This document shows positions 62,103 to 64,000 of a DNA stretch of 64,000 bases, one piece after another (the stretch's first letter is position 1; every line of letters starts with the position of its first letter). The notes below the pieces were generated by a model. The model was not told where the DNA came from and searched no databases. It saw only the letters and a program-made list of their open reading frames with translations. This DNA comes from Onchidella celtica. Its lineage: Eukaryota > Mollusca > Gastropoda > Systellommatophora > Onchidiidae. A program made the position numbers and the translations under genes. Location: assembly GCA_963931925.1 (NCBI GenBank), contig OZ007569.1, forward strand, positions 20,182,982-20,246,981. The letters run 5' to 3'.

Positions 62103-64000
62103 TAAAGGGACGTAAAATCCCTAAAAAGGAAAATTACCATTATTAGCATAACAGGCCATGGAAGACGTGTTTTAAACAACAGGAGCAGAGGGTATAAAGT
62201 AAAGCTAGCGCGGAAATAGGAAGATTACAAAACGTTTCAGGGATAAAACAAAAGATACGGTACTAGAAACGATAACACGAGACACTCCTTTCATCGCACC
62301 TCGGAGAAAACCGTGGACACATTTTGAGCGCTGATCGGGGGGCGGAGTCCAGAGCGCACAGCATGAAGAGAATGCTTGATATAATGATAAATTAATGATG
62401 CTGATTTGTTACCTTGCTACTGCCACTAAAAATAGAAAAAAATAGCCAGAGTTTACCACAGCGATTGAAGTTAAAATTACAAAATAAGTGACGTCAATCA
62501 GGGTCTACAGCGATAACTGAACACTGAACAAAATTCAGTACAGTATTTTCACTATTTGGCTTCGTAAAAACTAAAATACTGAATTGTTCATTACTTCCGC
62601 ACATTCACCGCTATGTGGCGGTCAGAAATCTGTCCACACAAAAGCACTGGCTGTCGCACTTTATTTGTTTCTAGTAACTTTGATAGGACTGAGAAGATTA
62701 TAAAAAAAAAATTAAAAAATATAACTTGAAAATTTGTTAAGTGAAAATTTGATTGATGGACGCAGCGAACCTACTACGAAAGAGTAGCAAAATGAATACA
62801 AAAAAAAAAGATCATTATGGTAGGATTTTCTCCACTTTTCATTTGCAGTTCTTTTGTGATTTATTGTAAGGTCTCTTTATTGTTTGTTTTGAAGCCCGGA
62901 CTTTGCAGCACATAAGCTTTTTTTGTATTTAACTTTTTGTTCTTTTCTCTCTCTCTCTTTTAACTTGTTCTTTTTACTTCTTCTTCTTTCTTTTTAAGTT
63001 TTTTTTTTTGGTTCTTTTTCTTTGTTTTCCCTTTTTTCCCCATTTGTTCTTCTTTTAAAAAAAAAAAACTTGTTCATGTTCTTTTTTTCTTCTTCTTTCT
63101 TTCTTTGTCCCTTTTCTCTTTTTTGCTTCTTCTTTTCACATTTTAACTTTAGTCAGATTTCCTGCGGTATTTTATTCTTTCTCCGAAACGTATCGCTTTC
63201 CCTTATTCCTAATGTTTACTCGTCGACTTTGATTCCTCTATATGTCGTCTAAGTAAAAAAAAAGTCAGGGTTATTTATCTTTAGCTGCCGGCCCTAGATA
63301 CTCTTTTTTTTAGCATTTTATTGTGACTGCACGTACCAAGAATTTTTGCAGAACTTGCAGGTGCTAGCAATTTCGTCTCTCTTCCAAAGAAATTAAACAA
63401 AGAAAAAGAAAATACCACAGAATTTGATGCGCGCACGTAATTTATTATGGACCAAGAAAGTTTACCAAAAGCTCATAAATTCTGCCTATGTTGTCTGATC
63501 TTATCCTTATGTATGAGTATGAGATTAAATCCCACAAAATTTAAGTACTGGGATAATCAACAGAGACCTTTGCTGTCACTATTTCTGCCCAGGCCTACAT
63601 CTTACTCTGGAGTCAAATCTTTTTGTCACTAATCTCTTGTTTTTTTTAAAAATTCAAAATCCCACATTTTTCACCTGGGGTTAAATCGACAGTTTTGTCA
63701 AGGCTGAATTTTTGTTGTTTTTGTTTTTTTGTATTAATGAGATTCTAAAAAGTTCTATGATGCTCACCAACATGAATGGAGACATTTTTATTTTTATTTA
63801 TTTATTTATCGTTTTTCATGATCTCGAATGGCTTAAATAGCGGCAAACACAACAATAACAACAACAAAATTTATCCTAAATTTTGATAATAGTACTTCCT
63901 ATTGCACGAGTTTTGATGATATAAAATTTTTGATGAGCTTCTTCATCTTCAAGTGTCGGATCTGGAACAGATATCGACGATCATGGTTCGCGACATATTT
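62103..64000. other. Intergenic, low complexity
   Basis: No exon or RNA gene is recognised. About 62930-63140 is a long C/T-rich strand-asymmetric tract with A-runs. Open frames here (such as a Phe/Leu/Ser-rich one at 63022-63252) come from that composition. Confidence 0.5.

Noticed and set aside
63022-63252. 76-residue hydrophobic frame
   Set aside because: Produced by a C/T-rich low-complexity tract.

Overview
This window is nuclear DNA from an animal, most likely a mollusc and plausibly a gastropod. The organism call is inference: the genes are metazoan with many GT-AG introns, the DNA is AT-rich, and the introns are full of short inverted-repeat DNA transposons and SINE-like repeats of the kind common in lophotrochozoan genomes. 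No bacterial, plasmid or viral gene cluster is present.

Three host genes account for the coding sequence. (1) The C-terminal six exons of DNA polymerase eta (POLH) lie on + at 191-7585; the 5' exons are outside the window. (2) ZFPL1, a cis-Golgi zinc-finger membrane protein, is complete on - in six exons (22917 down to 15380). (3) TUBGCP6, gamma-tubulin complex component 6, is complete on + in 31 coding exons (23875-58108; 1621 codons plus stop). Every exon junction I list keeps the reading frame. POLH and ZFPL1 converge. ZFPL1 and TUBGCP6 are head to head and appear to share one compact promoter at about 22918-23360, carrying two YY1-like sites in opposite orientations. The genes work in unrelated processes (translesion synthesis, Golgi structure, microtubule nucleation), so the arrangement is a neighbourhood and not a pathway cluster.

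The rest is introns, UTRs and intergenic DNA rich in mobile elements. The most prominent is a whole-looking, very young Ty3/gypsy-type LTR retrotransposon (31703-36168). It has two 314-bp LTRs that look identical, a CCTTC target duplication and one 1221-codon gag-pol frame, and it sits in TUBGCP6 intron 11. A 13-nt stretch just inside its 5' LTR is exactly complementary to a stretch within the LTR, which suggests Tf1-type self-priming. Three further elements follow it in the same intron: a TTAA-flanked piggyBac-like MITE, a 336-bp foldback with an ACAAA duplication, and a palindrome of about 390 bp. Other families include three TA-flanked CAGTGGA-type elements (one with a nested insertion), a three-copy TCGCGA-ended family, a hAT-like MITE with an 8-bp duplication, SINE-like repeats and two minisatellites.

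I found no clearly new biological system. The observations most worth following are the putative self-priming LTR element, a GC-AG intron in TUBGCP6 whose acceptor side abuts a MITE arm, a tandem duplication that copied a splice donor, the divergent YY1 promoter, and the degenerate H-x-S repeats in the central TUBGCP6 exon that mirror the vertebrate tandem repeats. The last 4 kb (60030-64000) holds repeats and low-complexity DNA with no gene I can support.
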